NCBI GenBank assembly: GCA_022606135.1
Contig: JABYQN010000014.1
Span: 248,001 to 312,000 of the forward strand
Direction: 5' to 3'
DNA from: Fomes fomentarius
Lineage: Eukaryota; Basidiomycota; Agaricomycetes; Polyporales; Polyporaceae
Length of the DNA stretch: 64,000 bases
Numbering within the stretch: position 1 is the first letter of the stretch; the number at the start of each line of letters is the position of its first letter. Under the pieces are notes generated by a model. That model was not told the DNA's origin. It ran no database searches and was given only the letters and a program-made list of their open reading frames with translations. Positions 45,206 to 56,249 of the stretch are shown one piece after another. The position numbers were made by a program, and so were the translations under genes.

Positions 45206-46972
45206 TTAAAATTCGATCAAAACAATAGGATTCACCTTGGTCCGCATCCTCAGACCGATGATTTGTTCGCGGTCGATCATGAAGCCCGTGTAATTCCTAA
45301 GCTCAGTATGGACGTCATCTCGGACACTCACCGCGTACGGCAATGAGGTTGAGACAGGATCCAAGAAGGTGCTGCTGAAGATAGTGCTCTCACTGTCTAC
45401 GACAGTGTACGACCGGCCATTTGGGACAGGGATATACGCCACAGGGTCGTTGTGGCGCTTCGGGTGTACATTGAAGTCCAGGACCTGGATCTGATTGATG
45501 CTCGGGCCATGGGGCGAGAAGTTGGGACCAATGATGCGCGCGCCGTGGATGAACCTAGCCAGTTGAATCTACTCAGAGTGATATGAAGAGCAGTGGCTAG
45601 TGGCACGCACCGCGGCCATCTGTGGATCCCCAATGGGTGCGTGAACCTGGTATTTGACGGGCCCCATTCGTTCCACTGGTACTCACGCTGTACAGTTGGG
45701 GTGTCTCCGGTGTCCCTGGGTAGGAATGATTCCAGGAGCCTATTATGAAAGAATAGGGAGAACCTCTCCCAAAAGGAGTACTGTAAGGTTGCGAAGTGGA
45801 TGCGTGTCCCACGCGCAGTCTCAAAGGGCCGGTCAGGGATTGGATGTGCGACAAATGGCGCCGAGTGCGTCATTATGGAATAGACGAACTTCTCGGGTAC
45901 CGTGCTCGGTAATAGCAGCCGTGTGACCGTTGTGAAATGCACAGGTCGAGGAGACAAAAGATCCGGACTGGTTGGGTCAGTCTCTGCATTTTCAGCGGAA
46001 AACGCACAGATCTCGATACGGCCGCTCCCATCTGCGACTGCGAGCATGAACGCCCGATTAGATATGAAGTTGAAGGCGGATACGCGGTACGGTAGGTCGA
46101 GGCCGACGCAGTCCTAATGCGGCCGTCAGATCGAAGGTATCGAAACAAAAGGTTAGAGCGACGTGCCACTAGCCTCATGCCGGAATGCCAGTGCCAGATT
46201 ATAAGCCGAGGTGCTGATTCATCCCGTGCGAACATGCCAATGACATCGTCACAGATGTGTATTGCTCCATTACTGAGGTGCACGCTGGCTCTCGCTCGAA
46301 GAGATCCCTTCGCCTGAGGGTGGGGCTGATTGTTGCTGATTGTTCGGAGGTTAATAGTCCAGCTATAGAGCCGACGCATCAGCCCGAATATTTGCAAGAT
46401 GCATGAGTGTGAATTTCCCGTACCTGGATGCATCGTCTTCCACAGCTACTGTGACGACCGCCACCAGATCCTGGGACGGATCAAGAGCAAATTCTGAGAT
46501 CTCAAGCCCCACGTCGTCACGTTCAATAGTACGTCCTGGTTCGCCGCCGAGCGCCGGGAGCCAGGTGAGAGAGAAGTGGCGAGAGTGGGCGGAGCCGTCA
46601 TCATACTTGGACACCGCGTATACCCCGTCGACCATGTCGTGCGCCTGGCACACGGCTGGCACAGAGATCGGCGCAACCTGCGCCCAGTCAAGATACCGCC
46701 ATCGTGCTCGGAGTTCCAAGAGGCGTGCGAGACGTTCGGCCGTAGAGAGTGAGCACCTGATCCCGTCCGTCAGACCGTCCGCGGCGAGTTCGATTTTGTA
46801 CTGCAGGTCGACTGAGTTTGCGATCGTGTCTCTCAGCCGGCCACACACCTGTTCTGAGTTCAGCCAGAGTTTCTCCGTGACTTTGTAAACTTACAGCGGT
46901 GCATTGTAACAGGTCCTTCAGGTCGAGATGCCTCAGAATCTCAATAGCTAGCTCCTCTGGCAGCCTCAACAT
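45206..46972 (-). CDS. F-box protein, 515 aa (paralogue of the gene at 42112-43989)
   Basis: Five exons fit in phase: 46972-46895, 46848-46424, 46362-46170, 46113-45611 and 45554-45206. It aligns block by block with the plus-strand gene at 42112: LPEELAIEILRHLDLKDLLQC (F-box), TAERLARLLELRARWRYLDW, DPSQDLVAVV, DDVIGMFA, THSAPFVAHPIPDRPFETAR, WNEWGPSNTRF, DFNVHPKRHNDP. The C-terminus is VNPIVLIEF rather than DVYIF. The third intron is ambiguous: either a GTGGCA donor at 46169 or a rare GC donor (GCACGT) at 46166, the latter retaining the Val seen in the paralogue. It is probably an SCF substrate receptor; target unknown. Confidence 0.86.
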
Positions 46973-48255
46973 CGTTCAGAATGTTCAAGTCAAGCGTTAC
47001 CAATGACGAAAGAGTATGGCGGCCGGAATGATCCAAGTAGTATCTGCCAGAAGCAGGCACCAACATGCACGCGCCCGGGGGACCCTTCACCTCAAAATGG
47101 AGACCTGTTCTCACACACAGCCACTGCCCTCACGGAATGCGGCATCCGCCGATTGACCGAGAACATTAGTGCCAATCCTCCAGAGTTGACCGGCCACTCA
47201 ACTCGTACATAAGGTCGTTCTGGTGTTTCGTCATTTGGCGATCAGCCCTGGCACTGCTTAAAGAACTGTAAGTGTTGGCATCAATCATTCATCGCTCGGA
47301 GAGCTCGATGTCGATGTCGTGGAGCGAGTGCTATTGGAGTCGTCCCCCATCGTCATGATGGTCCAATTACTGGATACGACTTGATTGGACGGACACATCG
47401 ACGCTCATCACAAGGACGGTGAAACTAGAGAGCCCTATGCGATACGAGCTCCAAGGAGGTGTTTCCCACACAGTCACCCCCCAGGCACATCGCATGGGCG
47501 TGCGGGACGTTAGCCAAAAACGAGACCCGCTTTCCTTCGACCACCGAGTCTATCTTCATCTATCCTCGTTCCACAAGGCCGGTATGAGTTGCACACCCAT
47601 GCTGCTCTGCAGTAGACAGCTCACTAGCCACGCTATAGCATGTATCATATACAACCGCTCTCTGCACTGAGGCCCATCTACGAGCATGCTGGCTGCATCG
47701 TCATCGTAGCTTCTGTCTTCCGCACGTCGCGAGTGTCTATTGCTGACGGGCGAGGCATGGACGTGACGGTGCCGATCTACCACACTTGGTTACAAGGCTC
47801 GACTGGCGCGGGAAGGCTATAGTCCTGTTCCCTACATCCGCCAACGACTGCATTCTTCGCTCACTCTGGGGATCGTCTTCCCGTACGCGTCATGCGCGAC
47901 ACTCAAGCTCCCATCCATCTACGAGAACTGGTACTGGCAGATTGTAACAGGAGACACGCCTTTGCTCGCATGTCCCTCCGGACCCGGCTGCTCATCGCAT
48001 CCTCCGAGTAAGACACGGTGTTCACGCTCCCGTTACGCCGCCACAGTGACACACGGAGCTTCAAGTATATCGTATTCGTACATGGCCGTTCCCTTATGCA
48101 ATTTTTTGCCTCGCGCGCGCAAGAGAGAGTCAACTCTGCGCCACGGCTCCAATCGGGCCCGAATAACACACGACCGCCTGACCAATATTAATACAGGAAA
48201 TGCACGGCATGTTAGGCGATTGTCAGCTCTGGATACTCATTGACTTTCGAAAGAG
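46973..48255. other. Intergenic, no gene recognised
   Basis: Short frames only. The frame around 47830-47990 contains LPSIYENWYWQIVTGDTPLL, which looks coding-like, but it cannot be extended into a gene. Confidence 0.3.
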
Positions 48256-48500
48256 GCTTCGGACAAGCAACAGCGCGTGATCGTGGTCGACTTCAACGTA
48301 CATCTTAGGCGGTTTACATGCCTCCCGCTCCGAGGGGCATGAAAGGAGGCTTGTACAAGTAGTGGGAAACGCCTTGCAGCAATCATTCTTCGGAAGCGAG
48401 AATGGATGTTGCTTAGAGTACGCGCGGCTGTGGCTTACCTTGGTGGAGCCGTTGAGCGAGATGCGTCTTCTGTGCTGCGGTCCCACCTTCGGCCGCACTC
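48256..48500 (+). pseudogene. Possible relic of the F-box/propeller paralogue family
   Basis: The frame containing QQRVIVVDFNVHLRRFT resembles the DFNVHPKRR block of the two intact paralogues (42112 and 45206), and stops soon after. A following segment, AAVAYLGGAVERDASS, could match the next block. Only a short similarity supports this, so it may be coincidence. Confidence 0.3.
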
Positions 48501-48726
48501 ATCCCGGAAACTTGAAGCAGGACTGAAAGATAAGGACAAAGACTTGGCGCTGAAAACGGCCGGCGTTCATCCAGGAATGGTATCGGCTATCAAGTTCTCC
48601 CACCCGGACTGACCTCTCGCTTGAGTCTCCTCCTTATCGCCCAAGTTTTATATATTCCAAGTTGCATGGAGCCACGGTCGTACGACGCCCCACTACGTCT
48701 TTGCGGATTACCTCGACGATCAGGCC

Positions 48727-51568
48727 ATGACAGACGCGTCCTCAGTGGAGAAAAGTGCCCAACTGCAGGCCACTGTCGTCGACGGCTATGACGATGGTGA
48801 TGAGCGCGAGTTGGCGCGCATGGGATACAAACAGGAGCTCAAGTGAGTAATTGAAATGCATCGTATGCCGAGAGGATAGGGATTCTGAACTTGATGGCGG
48901 TGGCAGGCGCGATTTGACTCTATTGCAGGTAAGTCACCGAAGTAATCTCAGACAATACACACCCAAAAATTCGAGATGCTCCGTGGACATCTGGCACACG
49001 ACCGCGTACATTCGCCATCTTTGCCCCACCGTCGGAATGAAGGGGCCAGAGTGGGCGACTCTACGTGGTTTTCGTCGAAGAGTCGTTTTGAAAAACTTCG
49101 ACAGAATCGCTTCGAATTTGTTTCGGAATCAGGCGCTTAGATTCAGAGGATAAAGCGCTTCTGTGATTCTGAATCGCCGATTCTGGCTCTCGGACGCTGC
49201 GACGGTCCCGGAGGCCCTTCGGAGACCCATGCCGCCTTTCGCTGAGGCCTTACAATTTGGTCAACTTGGCGGGTCGAAACTGGGACACGATTTTGTGAAG
49301 ATGATTTGCATTTAATTGCGGGAGAAATCACTAAAAACCGCTTGCCGTCACACTAGTAATCACTTTTTCGTCGCTCAGACGCCCAAAGTTGGCGGACGGC
49401 TGAACCAAACAGACGTTCGCCGGAAGTGATGATGGATGTCCGTTGACAGCCGTACTCAGCGCGGGCGAACGTCCGGCAGGGCATGTCAGGTTTGGGATGT
49501 GTGCAGTGACCGGCTTTGACACTGACGATGCCACACCCAGAACTTCGGCATTTCGTTCTCGATCATTAGTGTCATCACTGGAATCCCATCTCTGTTTCTC
49601 TATGGGCTGGTATGTGTGTCCCTATTGTCAAAACACTTGAAGTCGTGTCTGAACATCTCTGTGTTATGATGGTATAGAACACAGGAGGACCTGCCGTCAT
49701 GGTATGGGGTTGGGTGATCGTAGGTGAGTGCGACGTGATGTGCTCAAACATAGACGATAGACCGATGGTTTGTTTTCGTTACCCTCTAGCATTTTTCACG
49801 ATGCAGGTAGGCCTTGCCATGGGTGGTGAGTGATAACTTCCGCAAATCCGCCTCCGATGTAGTGCTGAATGTGTTACTCTGTAGAGGTATGTAGTGCCCA
49901 TCCGACAAGTGGCGGACCGTACTTCTGGGCAGCCATGCTGTCAGAACCCAAGGACGCTGCATTTGCTTCTTGGGTGACCGGCTGGTTCAACTTGCTTGGC
50001 CAAGTCGCAGTCACGACGGGCATCAGGTGCGCCCCATGTCGAATTGCAGCTTGACATCTTTTCGCTCACAACATGCGCCCTCAGTTACGCAGCAGCCAAC
50101 TTCATCTCGACAGCGGCAACGTTCAACACAGACTTCGTCCCCGAACCTCGTATCACCATCGCTATCTATGCGGGAGTACTCATCTGCCAAGGCCTCATCA
50201 ATACCTTTGGCGTACATCTTCTGAAGTACATCAACAACGTCTCTGTCTGGTGGCACGCCGTCGGGACGACTAGCTTGGTAATCGCTGTCTTGGCCGCCGC
50301 GCCTTCACACCAATCTGCCAAGTTCGTCTTCCGGACCTTCATCGACAACACTGGAGTCGACGCTCCGGGATGGGGAGAGCGCGCTAGTCCCGCATACGTC
50401 GTGGTCATCGGTATCCTGATGGCGCAGTACACGCTCACAGGTAAGCATTTCCCTCACTATCAACACGGTCGGAGCTCACAAGCGCAGGCTTCGATGGCAG
50501 CGCTCATGTGAGTAACTTGTCATAAAAGGTTGGTGGCCCGCCGCGCGGTCTGACTCACGAACGACCAGATGACCGAAGAGACGCGTAACGCAGCGATGTC
50601 AGGCTCCATCGGCATCGTCATGGCCATCGGAGTCTCTGCGCTGCTCGGTTGGTTCGTCATTCTGGGGTTCTTGTTCTCGATACAGGACCTGGACAGGACT
50701 GTCAATTCAACTACGGGCCAGCCGGTCGCACAAATATTCCTCGATACCGTCGGAGAGAAAGGGGCGATAGTCCTCATGGTGCGCGCGTACCGCTTTGGTT
50801 GACCTGCGCTCCATTAACATGGTATTATTACGTCTTCAGGTCATCGTCATCGGCTCCATGTTCTTCTGTGGCACCTTCTCGGTGACGTCGAACAGTCGGA
50901 TGATGTACGCCTTCGCGCGGGACGGCGGTATCCCCGGACACAAGTTCTTCCACAAAGTCGACGCCAAGACTCAGTCACCTATTCGTACTGGTCAGTTCCT
51001 ACTCTACGACATGTTCATTCCCGTTATTGACCCAGAGAGCGTCCAGTGTGGCTCGCCTGCACACTGAGCTTTATTCTCGGCCTTCCTAGTCTTGGCAGCG
51101 CCGTTGCGTTCTCTGCCGCAACGAGTATCGCAACCATCGGCTTGTACATCTCCTACGGTTCGCATCCTTCCAATCGCCCGTTTACTTTGCTCGTCACCAG
51201 ACTGACACCCCGGCGCAGGTATCCCAATCGCCCTGCGGCTCGTCTACCGGAAGCGATTCAAGCGCGGGCCCTTCCATCTCGGCCCGTTCTCGTATCCGGT
51301 CGCACTCGTCGCCTGCATCTGGATCCTCTTCATCTCCATCGTCTTCATCTTGCCGCAGGCGAACCCGGTCGACTCGCAGACGCTCAACTACGCTATCGTG
51401 GCTGTGGGGATCGTGATCGTGTACGCCATGGGCTTTTGGCTGCTCAGCGCGCGGAAGTGGTTCACCGGTCCCGTGAAGCAGATTGAAGGTACGTCTATTG
51501 CTATTTGAGTGTCTGTGTGAGGTTCGACACTGATTGAGAAAAAAACAGCCAAGGACACAGAGCTTTAG
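48727..51568 (+). CDS. APC-superfamily amino-acid/choline/GABA-type permease, 522 aa
   Basis: Thirteen exons join in phase: 48727-48842, 48907-48928, 49541-49609, 49678-49723, 49790-49825, 49885-50026, 50085-50440, 50488-50507, 50569-50778, 50840-50990, 51047-51157, 51219-51488 and 51549-51568. About twelve TM helices are visible. Family marks: GASFSII-like start written NFGISFSIISVITG, SGGPYFWAAML, WFNLLGQVAVTTG, TGFDGSAHMTEETRNA, FCGTFSVTSNSRMMYAFARDGG and ATSIATIGLYISYGIP. These place it in the amino-acid/choline transporter (ACT) family, proton symporters of the plasma membrane for amino acids, GABA, choline or polyamines; the substrate cannot be read from sequence. The second intron (48929-49540) is 612 bp, ten times the others. 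Confidence 0.92.
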
Positions 51569-51886
51569 ATTCAGTTGTGTATGTACGTACTATCCATTAG
51601 ACAGTACCGTGCCGTTGGAGGCCGGTAATCGGTATAGCTTATACCAGGACTCGTAGTCCTAGTCGATCAACCTACGGGATCCATGACTTGCACTCATCGC
51701 ACCAGGATCGCACACTAAGAGAACCTGAGCCTAAACAACCATCTAACTAGCACGTCGACCACGTCTTACATATTGTACACAAATCAGACCTTACGACACC
51801 GGGTGCAATGCCTTAGACAACATCGAAGCTACGGGTGACAAAGGGTCAGAACCTGCCCGAGATGAAACACAGCTAACCGGTACTCA
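51569..51886. other. Convergent 3' intergenic, nothing seen
   Basis: Short spacer between the permease stop and the stop of the next minus-strand gene. Confidence 0.5.
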
Positions 51887-53390
51887 CTAGACCATATCGT
51901 CGAGAGCGCCGTGCTGAGCTACAGCCACTAGGACGGGCTGGTGGTTCGCCGCGGCGTTGATCGAGGAGGCACGGTACGTGCCCTTAGGAAGACCCGCGAT
52001 GGTGGCCGTCAGGACGCCGCCGGCCGCCTTGCCGTTGAGGCCCTTGAACCACGCGAACTGCTCCGGGTCGGTCGGGGTGGTGTCCGTGAGCGCGGCGACG
52101 CGGTCGATGGTCACATGGGAGTGGCCCTGGATGATCCCCTGCCCGTTCACCTGCTGGGGCGCGGCGAAGTAGGTGAGGTCCGGGTTCGTGAAGAAGCCCG
52201 TCTCGAGGTTCCTGACCGCCATCTTGACGGTGATGTTCGTGTTCGCCGGGAACTGGTCGCCGTTCTGGGGGGAGATGAACTTGGAGGACGGCATCTTGGA
52301 CTTGGCGGCGATGATGCCCATCGGCGCGGGGTTGCACGAGCCGCCGACGATCTGCTGCCCGTTCGTGATCGTCTTGCCCGCGCAGAAGTTGATGTAGTTG
52401 TTTGTCGACGTCAGCGAGGGGGCTTGGCCGGGGTCGGCTCTGTGTGTGTGTGTGCGTGTGCGTGTGCGTGTGTGCATGAGCATGGGGCATTCTGGTACAA
52501 GGTGTGGGTGCATACTTAGCGTTCCCGTCTTGTGCGAAGCCTGGAGCAATCACGGAGTCAAGGAGAGTACGAGAGGTCTGAGGATCTCCACCGCCGGCGG
52601 CGGCGCCGGAGGCAGCGTTATCTCCTGCAGCGGGTGCGCCTGCCTGTATATGACAAATGGTTAAGAGGAGGGTCTGAGTCAGCAATCTGATTTGACGCAC
52701 CGTAGGAGGAGCGCTCGACGGTGCAGGAGGGGCAGCAGAGCTCGCTGCCGGAGGGGCAGCTGGAGCAGCAGAGCTCGCCGCCGGAGGGGCAGCTGGAGCA
52801 GCAGAGCTCGCCGCCGGAGGGGCAGCTGGAGCAGCAGAGCTCGCCGCCGGAGGGGCAGCTGGAGCAGCAGAGCTCGCCGCCGGAGGGGCAGCCGGAGCAG
52901 CAGGGGGTTTCCCCGGAGCAGCAGGGGGCCTAGGGGGCCTAGCTGGAGGAGTAGGGGGTTTCGCAGCTGGGGCACCGCCCGCTTGGGGAAAGTCGCATAT
53001 CCCGGCCGCAGAACAACTGAAACGGTCAAAGTCCCATTAGTTGGGGGAGTTCAGGAGTAGCGATATGATTAATCAAACACATACACTGTGCCGGGTGCGC
53101 AGGGGCGAGCTGTGAGCCTTCCGTTCACGCACTGCGCGAAGCCATCCCCAATACATCCCTGTTCGGTACCTGTGCATGGTGCGCCGGCCGTCAGTGCCCT
53201 TGCGTAGGAATGGATGAGGTCAGTCGTTGTTCATCGATTTCGGTGCTATAAGATATGACACTTACCCGTTGCCGGGTCGTCCGCCGCGACCTCGAGGTGC
53301 CCTAGCGTCCAAGTCTGAGCGGCCGTAGAAATTTGGCCTCGCGGAGGCGACAGCAGCAAGAGAAAGAGCGATGCAGAGAGAGAACCTCAT
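51887..53390 (-). CDS. Secreted modular protein with Pro/Ala repeat linker, 411 aa
   Basis: Five exons fit in phase: 53390-53266, 53198-53085, 53016-52701, 52643-52516 and 52439-51887. Order of parts: signal peptide MRFSLCIALSLAAVASA; a Cys-containing module (CIGDGFAQCVNGRLT, RPCAPGTVCSAAGICDF) that resembles fungal carbohydrate-binding-type repeats; a Pro/Ala linker made of five 11-residue repeats; then a ~180-residue C-terminal domain (NNYINFCAGKTITNGQQ, GGSCNPAPMGIIA, NLETGFFTNPDLTYFAAPQQ, GHSHVTIDRV, NHQPVLVAVAQHGALDDMV). That domain belongs to a fungal extracellular family I recognise by SCNPAPMG but cannot name. A secreted or cell-wall role is inferred. The intron before the last exon ends in a CA repeat. 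Confidence 0.85.
52441..52475. repeat. CA/TG microsatellite in an intron
   Basis: TG dinucleotides with interspersed CG within the last intron of the secreted protein, next to its acceptor. Confidence 0.85.
52738..52902 (-). repeat. 33-bp coding minisatellite, five copies
   Basis: GAGCTCG-led units start at 52738, 52771, 52804, 52837 and 52870, exactly 33 bp apart and nearly identical. On the coding (minus) strand each gives 11 residues (SSAAPAAPPAA), so copy changes keep the frame and alter linker length. Confidence 0.92.
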
Positions 53391-55178
53391 GGTGGCGGTC
53401 TAGTCGTGAGTGAATGTATTACGCGGTCAACGCGGGAGAAGTCGTAGTAGGTTGCAGGCTGTGAGGTAGTTGGGAGTCGGTATCTGCTTGCGGACACCAG
53501 GTCTCTAAGGAATTTGGAGGTTCGAGGTCGCGCTGTATAAGTACTCTTGGTAGCCTTGTCTTCGCAGCATGCACCGCATCAAGTCGAGATGCGGAGGCGG
53601 CCACACTTTAGGTCATGCATCTAACGCGAGACCCAACATTTGTTGATCGTAGTCTGGCAGCGGAATCTCAATCTCTTCCATGCATTGAGTGGGATGTCGT
53701 CTCGCTGCGGTCAACACGTGGCTATTGGATGGTATTGCTATCTGCTAGATGTTGACGTCTTCAACCAATCTGTATGCAAGGGGGAATCACTCACCATGTC
53801 AATGGACGTGAGCTAGAGGGCTGTCCAGTTAGCGACAGAAAGCGTCAGAATTCTCAAGGGGAATGTGTATCTGTCCAGAGGAAGTTGGCCGCTCAGTTTG
53901 CTGTAGTGCCTGAGAATCCGGACATCATCATGACAGCACGGATGCTGTGATGGTGATGGCCGCTGGCCCTCAAAAAACCTCGATGTCTTCTCCCAGAAGG
54001 AACGGCGTTGCCGCACCACGGCACGTATTTTGCATGATTAGAGCAGGCTCTGCGTTTGGGTGCATAAACAGACATCATCGCATTCAAAATACGTGGGCCA
54101 CTCACTGCAATGAGAACGCAGTCTACTTGCTCCCATGTCACCGGGTGTAGCCGTAACAGAGCGGCTCAAGGCTAGGCGCATGGTGACCCAGCGGTGTCCA
54201 TGGTCTACAAGCAGTTCTGTCAACCCGCAGGGTATCATGCCCAAGGCTGGGGGGTTACTCGTACAATCTTCACCGATCCGGTCGCTCTAATACTCCCGCA
54301 CTGCACATGTGGCGCATGCTCATGCGTACGTATGACTATCGGACTGAGCTCCGAAAGCTTCATGCAAAGGTGAGGGGAGTGCCTACTAGAATAAGCGAGG
54401 AAGCAGTTCATTCCTAGCACCCTGACTGCAAAGGCCAGATTCGGCGCAAAGACCACGAGTATTGAGGCATCCAAGTCGCAGGAGTGGTATCATTGTGATG
54501 TTGCTTGGCTGGAACTCCTGTCATAGACAGCCTTCATTGCGATTCTGCGGTCGCTGATAGAAGTTATCAGCGCATCAACATGAAGCATTACCTTACCAGC
54601 TGACCAGGTGAATCACAGGCTTTTGGGAGAAACCATGGTGATAGTCGAGTATGCTCACTAGGCAGGAACGCGGGCGCCAAGAACCAGCGGCCTTCCGATC
54701 CGCTTCGTGCTCCGCAAGTTCTGCGAACTTGGAAAGACTCAATCACAGAGACCAGAGACTCGTGTCCAGCAACAACCACTGGTGCACTGTCCTAGTGTTG
54801 AGATCGCCATGTCATTAGCCCAGGCCCCTCTTCATTCAATATTTATACTATGACAGCTACAGTGCATGGTTTTGAAGGTAATAATCGAAAAGCTCTAGTA
54901 TTTACTAGTCTTCATGGCGCTCTATGATGAGCGGGTACGAAAACAATATCGATGCCCTCATTTGAGCTTAATCATGGATGAGAAGTGTGAGAATGAACGT
55001 CAGCCTCACCCTTGCACCGTGCATTCTCCTCTATGCCTTCATACACGGTTACAGTACCCTTTGTATGGTTCCGTTGGTACAACAACGCAGCTACCAGTCC
55101 TTCGTACGTCGGAGTCAATAAATCCTGCCATCCATCTTTTCCACCCCCCACCCTGTCATATTCGACCGTACCGCGCCA
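53391..55178. other. Intergenic, no gene recognised
   Basis: No domain-bearing frame; short frames only. A plus frame running from 54914 overlaps the 3' end of the next minus-strand gene and is antisense to it. Confidence 0.4.
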
Positions 55179-56249
55179 TCAGTGTTCCTCCACAGGAACG
55201 GAGATCCTCCCCTCTGTGGGAGGCGCAGTGGACGATATCTCGACTTCATCCGGCAACCCAGCATCCTTCCACGCCGCATACCCGCCAATCATGTCCGTCG
55301 CGTTCAGCATGCCGAGGTCGTGCAGGGACGCCGCCGCGAGGGACGACGTGTAGCTCTCTTGGCAGAATACAATCACCCGCAGGTCATACCGGTCCGCGAT
55401 GGGCAGACGGTACGCACAGCGGGGGTCGAACCTCCACTCGAGCACGTTCCGCTCCACGACGAGTGCGCCAGCGATGGCCCCAAACGTCCGCCGCTGCGCC
55501 TCTGGCCGGATGTCGACGAGGACCACCGTCCACGGCACCACGGTGTCCTGGAGCTCCTCGTACGCCTGCTGCGGCGTGATGCGCTGGAGCCGTGCCCGGG
55601 CGTGCTCGAGGATCTGGCTGATGCTGCGCGACCCCGGCGGAGGGATGAGCGGGTCGATGGGCTGCCGGGCGGCTTTGCGGGCGGCATCCCAGAACGCCGC
55701 CTCGTCGTAGCTGGTCGTGCAGAGATCACGGATGAGCGCGCCCCATCGCCCGTGCCGCAGCTCGTGGCGCTCGACGCGGCTGAGGAGCTTGGACTGGACG
55801 AGCAACCCGGCGCGCGCTGCAAGCTCTTCCGAAGAGGCACAGATGAGGATGGGGCTGAGTCCCTGCGTGGGAAGCGCGAGGAGGAAGAGGTACGACTCTT
55901 GCTTGGGAAGCATAGCGCGCTTGAGTCGGGAGGCGATGGCCTTGAGAAATTGTTCTCCGGCGGTGTGGGGCAGGGTGACGATGACGCCGACTTGGGTGTC
56001 ATCTATGCGCTCCGCCTTGCGTAGTGCACGCACGACAATCGTGTGTGCAACTTGGTCGCGGATAGGGTCGAATGCGTCCGCTGGAGGAGAGTTTGGTGAC
56101 CTTGGGATGCTTCCTTCCTCCTCCTCGATTCGGCCAGAGACCACAGAGGGCCCACGAGATCGTTCGATAACCTCGCCATAGCTACTCGTTGAGCGAGAGG
56201 TCGAAGCATCCGACCTTGACCGGCGGTGGGAACTCGAGGTCGACGACAT
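55179..56249 (-). CDS. Rhodanese-domain protein, 356 aa
   Basis: Single-exon frame from ATG 56249. The N-terminus (1-65) is Ser-rich and disordered. Residues ~70-160 are a helical/strand domain (VGVIVTLPHTAGEQFLKAIA, LPTQGLSPILICASSEELAA). The C-terminal ~125 residues are a rhodanese fold: RITPQQAYEELQ, VVLVDIRPEAQRRTFGAI, VIVFCQESYTSSLAAASLHDLG, ATDMIGGYAAWKDAGLP. The loop Cys is present (CQESYTS), but the Arg of the classical CX5R sulfurtransferase or phosphatase loop is absent, as in several actinobacterial and fungal rhodaneses with CQEGYTS. Function in sulfur transfer or as a binding module is uncertain. Confidence 0.86.
   Translation of the reverse strand: MSSTSSSHRRSRSDASTSRSTSSYGEVIERSRGPSVVSGRIEEEEGSIPRSPNSPPADAFDPIRDQVAHTIVVRALRKAERIDDTQVGVIVTLPHTAGEQFLKAIASRLKRAMLPKQESYLFLLALPTQGLSPILICASSEELAARAGLLVQSKLLSRVERHELRHGRWGALIRDLCTTSYDEAAFWDAARKAARQPIDPLIPPPGSRSISQILEHARARLQRITPQQAYEELQDTVVPWTVVLVDIRPEAQRRTFGAIAGALVVERNVLEWRFDPRCAYRLPIADRYDLRVIVFCQESYTSSLAAASLHDLGMLNATDMIGGYAAWKDAGLPDEVEISSTAPPTEGRISVPVEEH

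Noticed and set aside
52692..53060. Arg/Ser repeat protein on the plus strand
   Set aside because: Antisense reading of the 33-bp repeats; the minus-strand gene explains the region with splice sites and a signal peptide.
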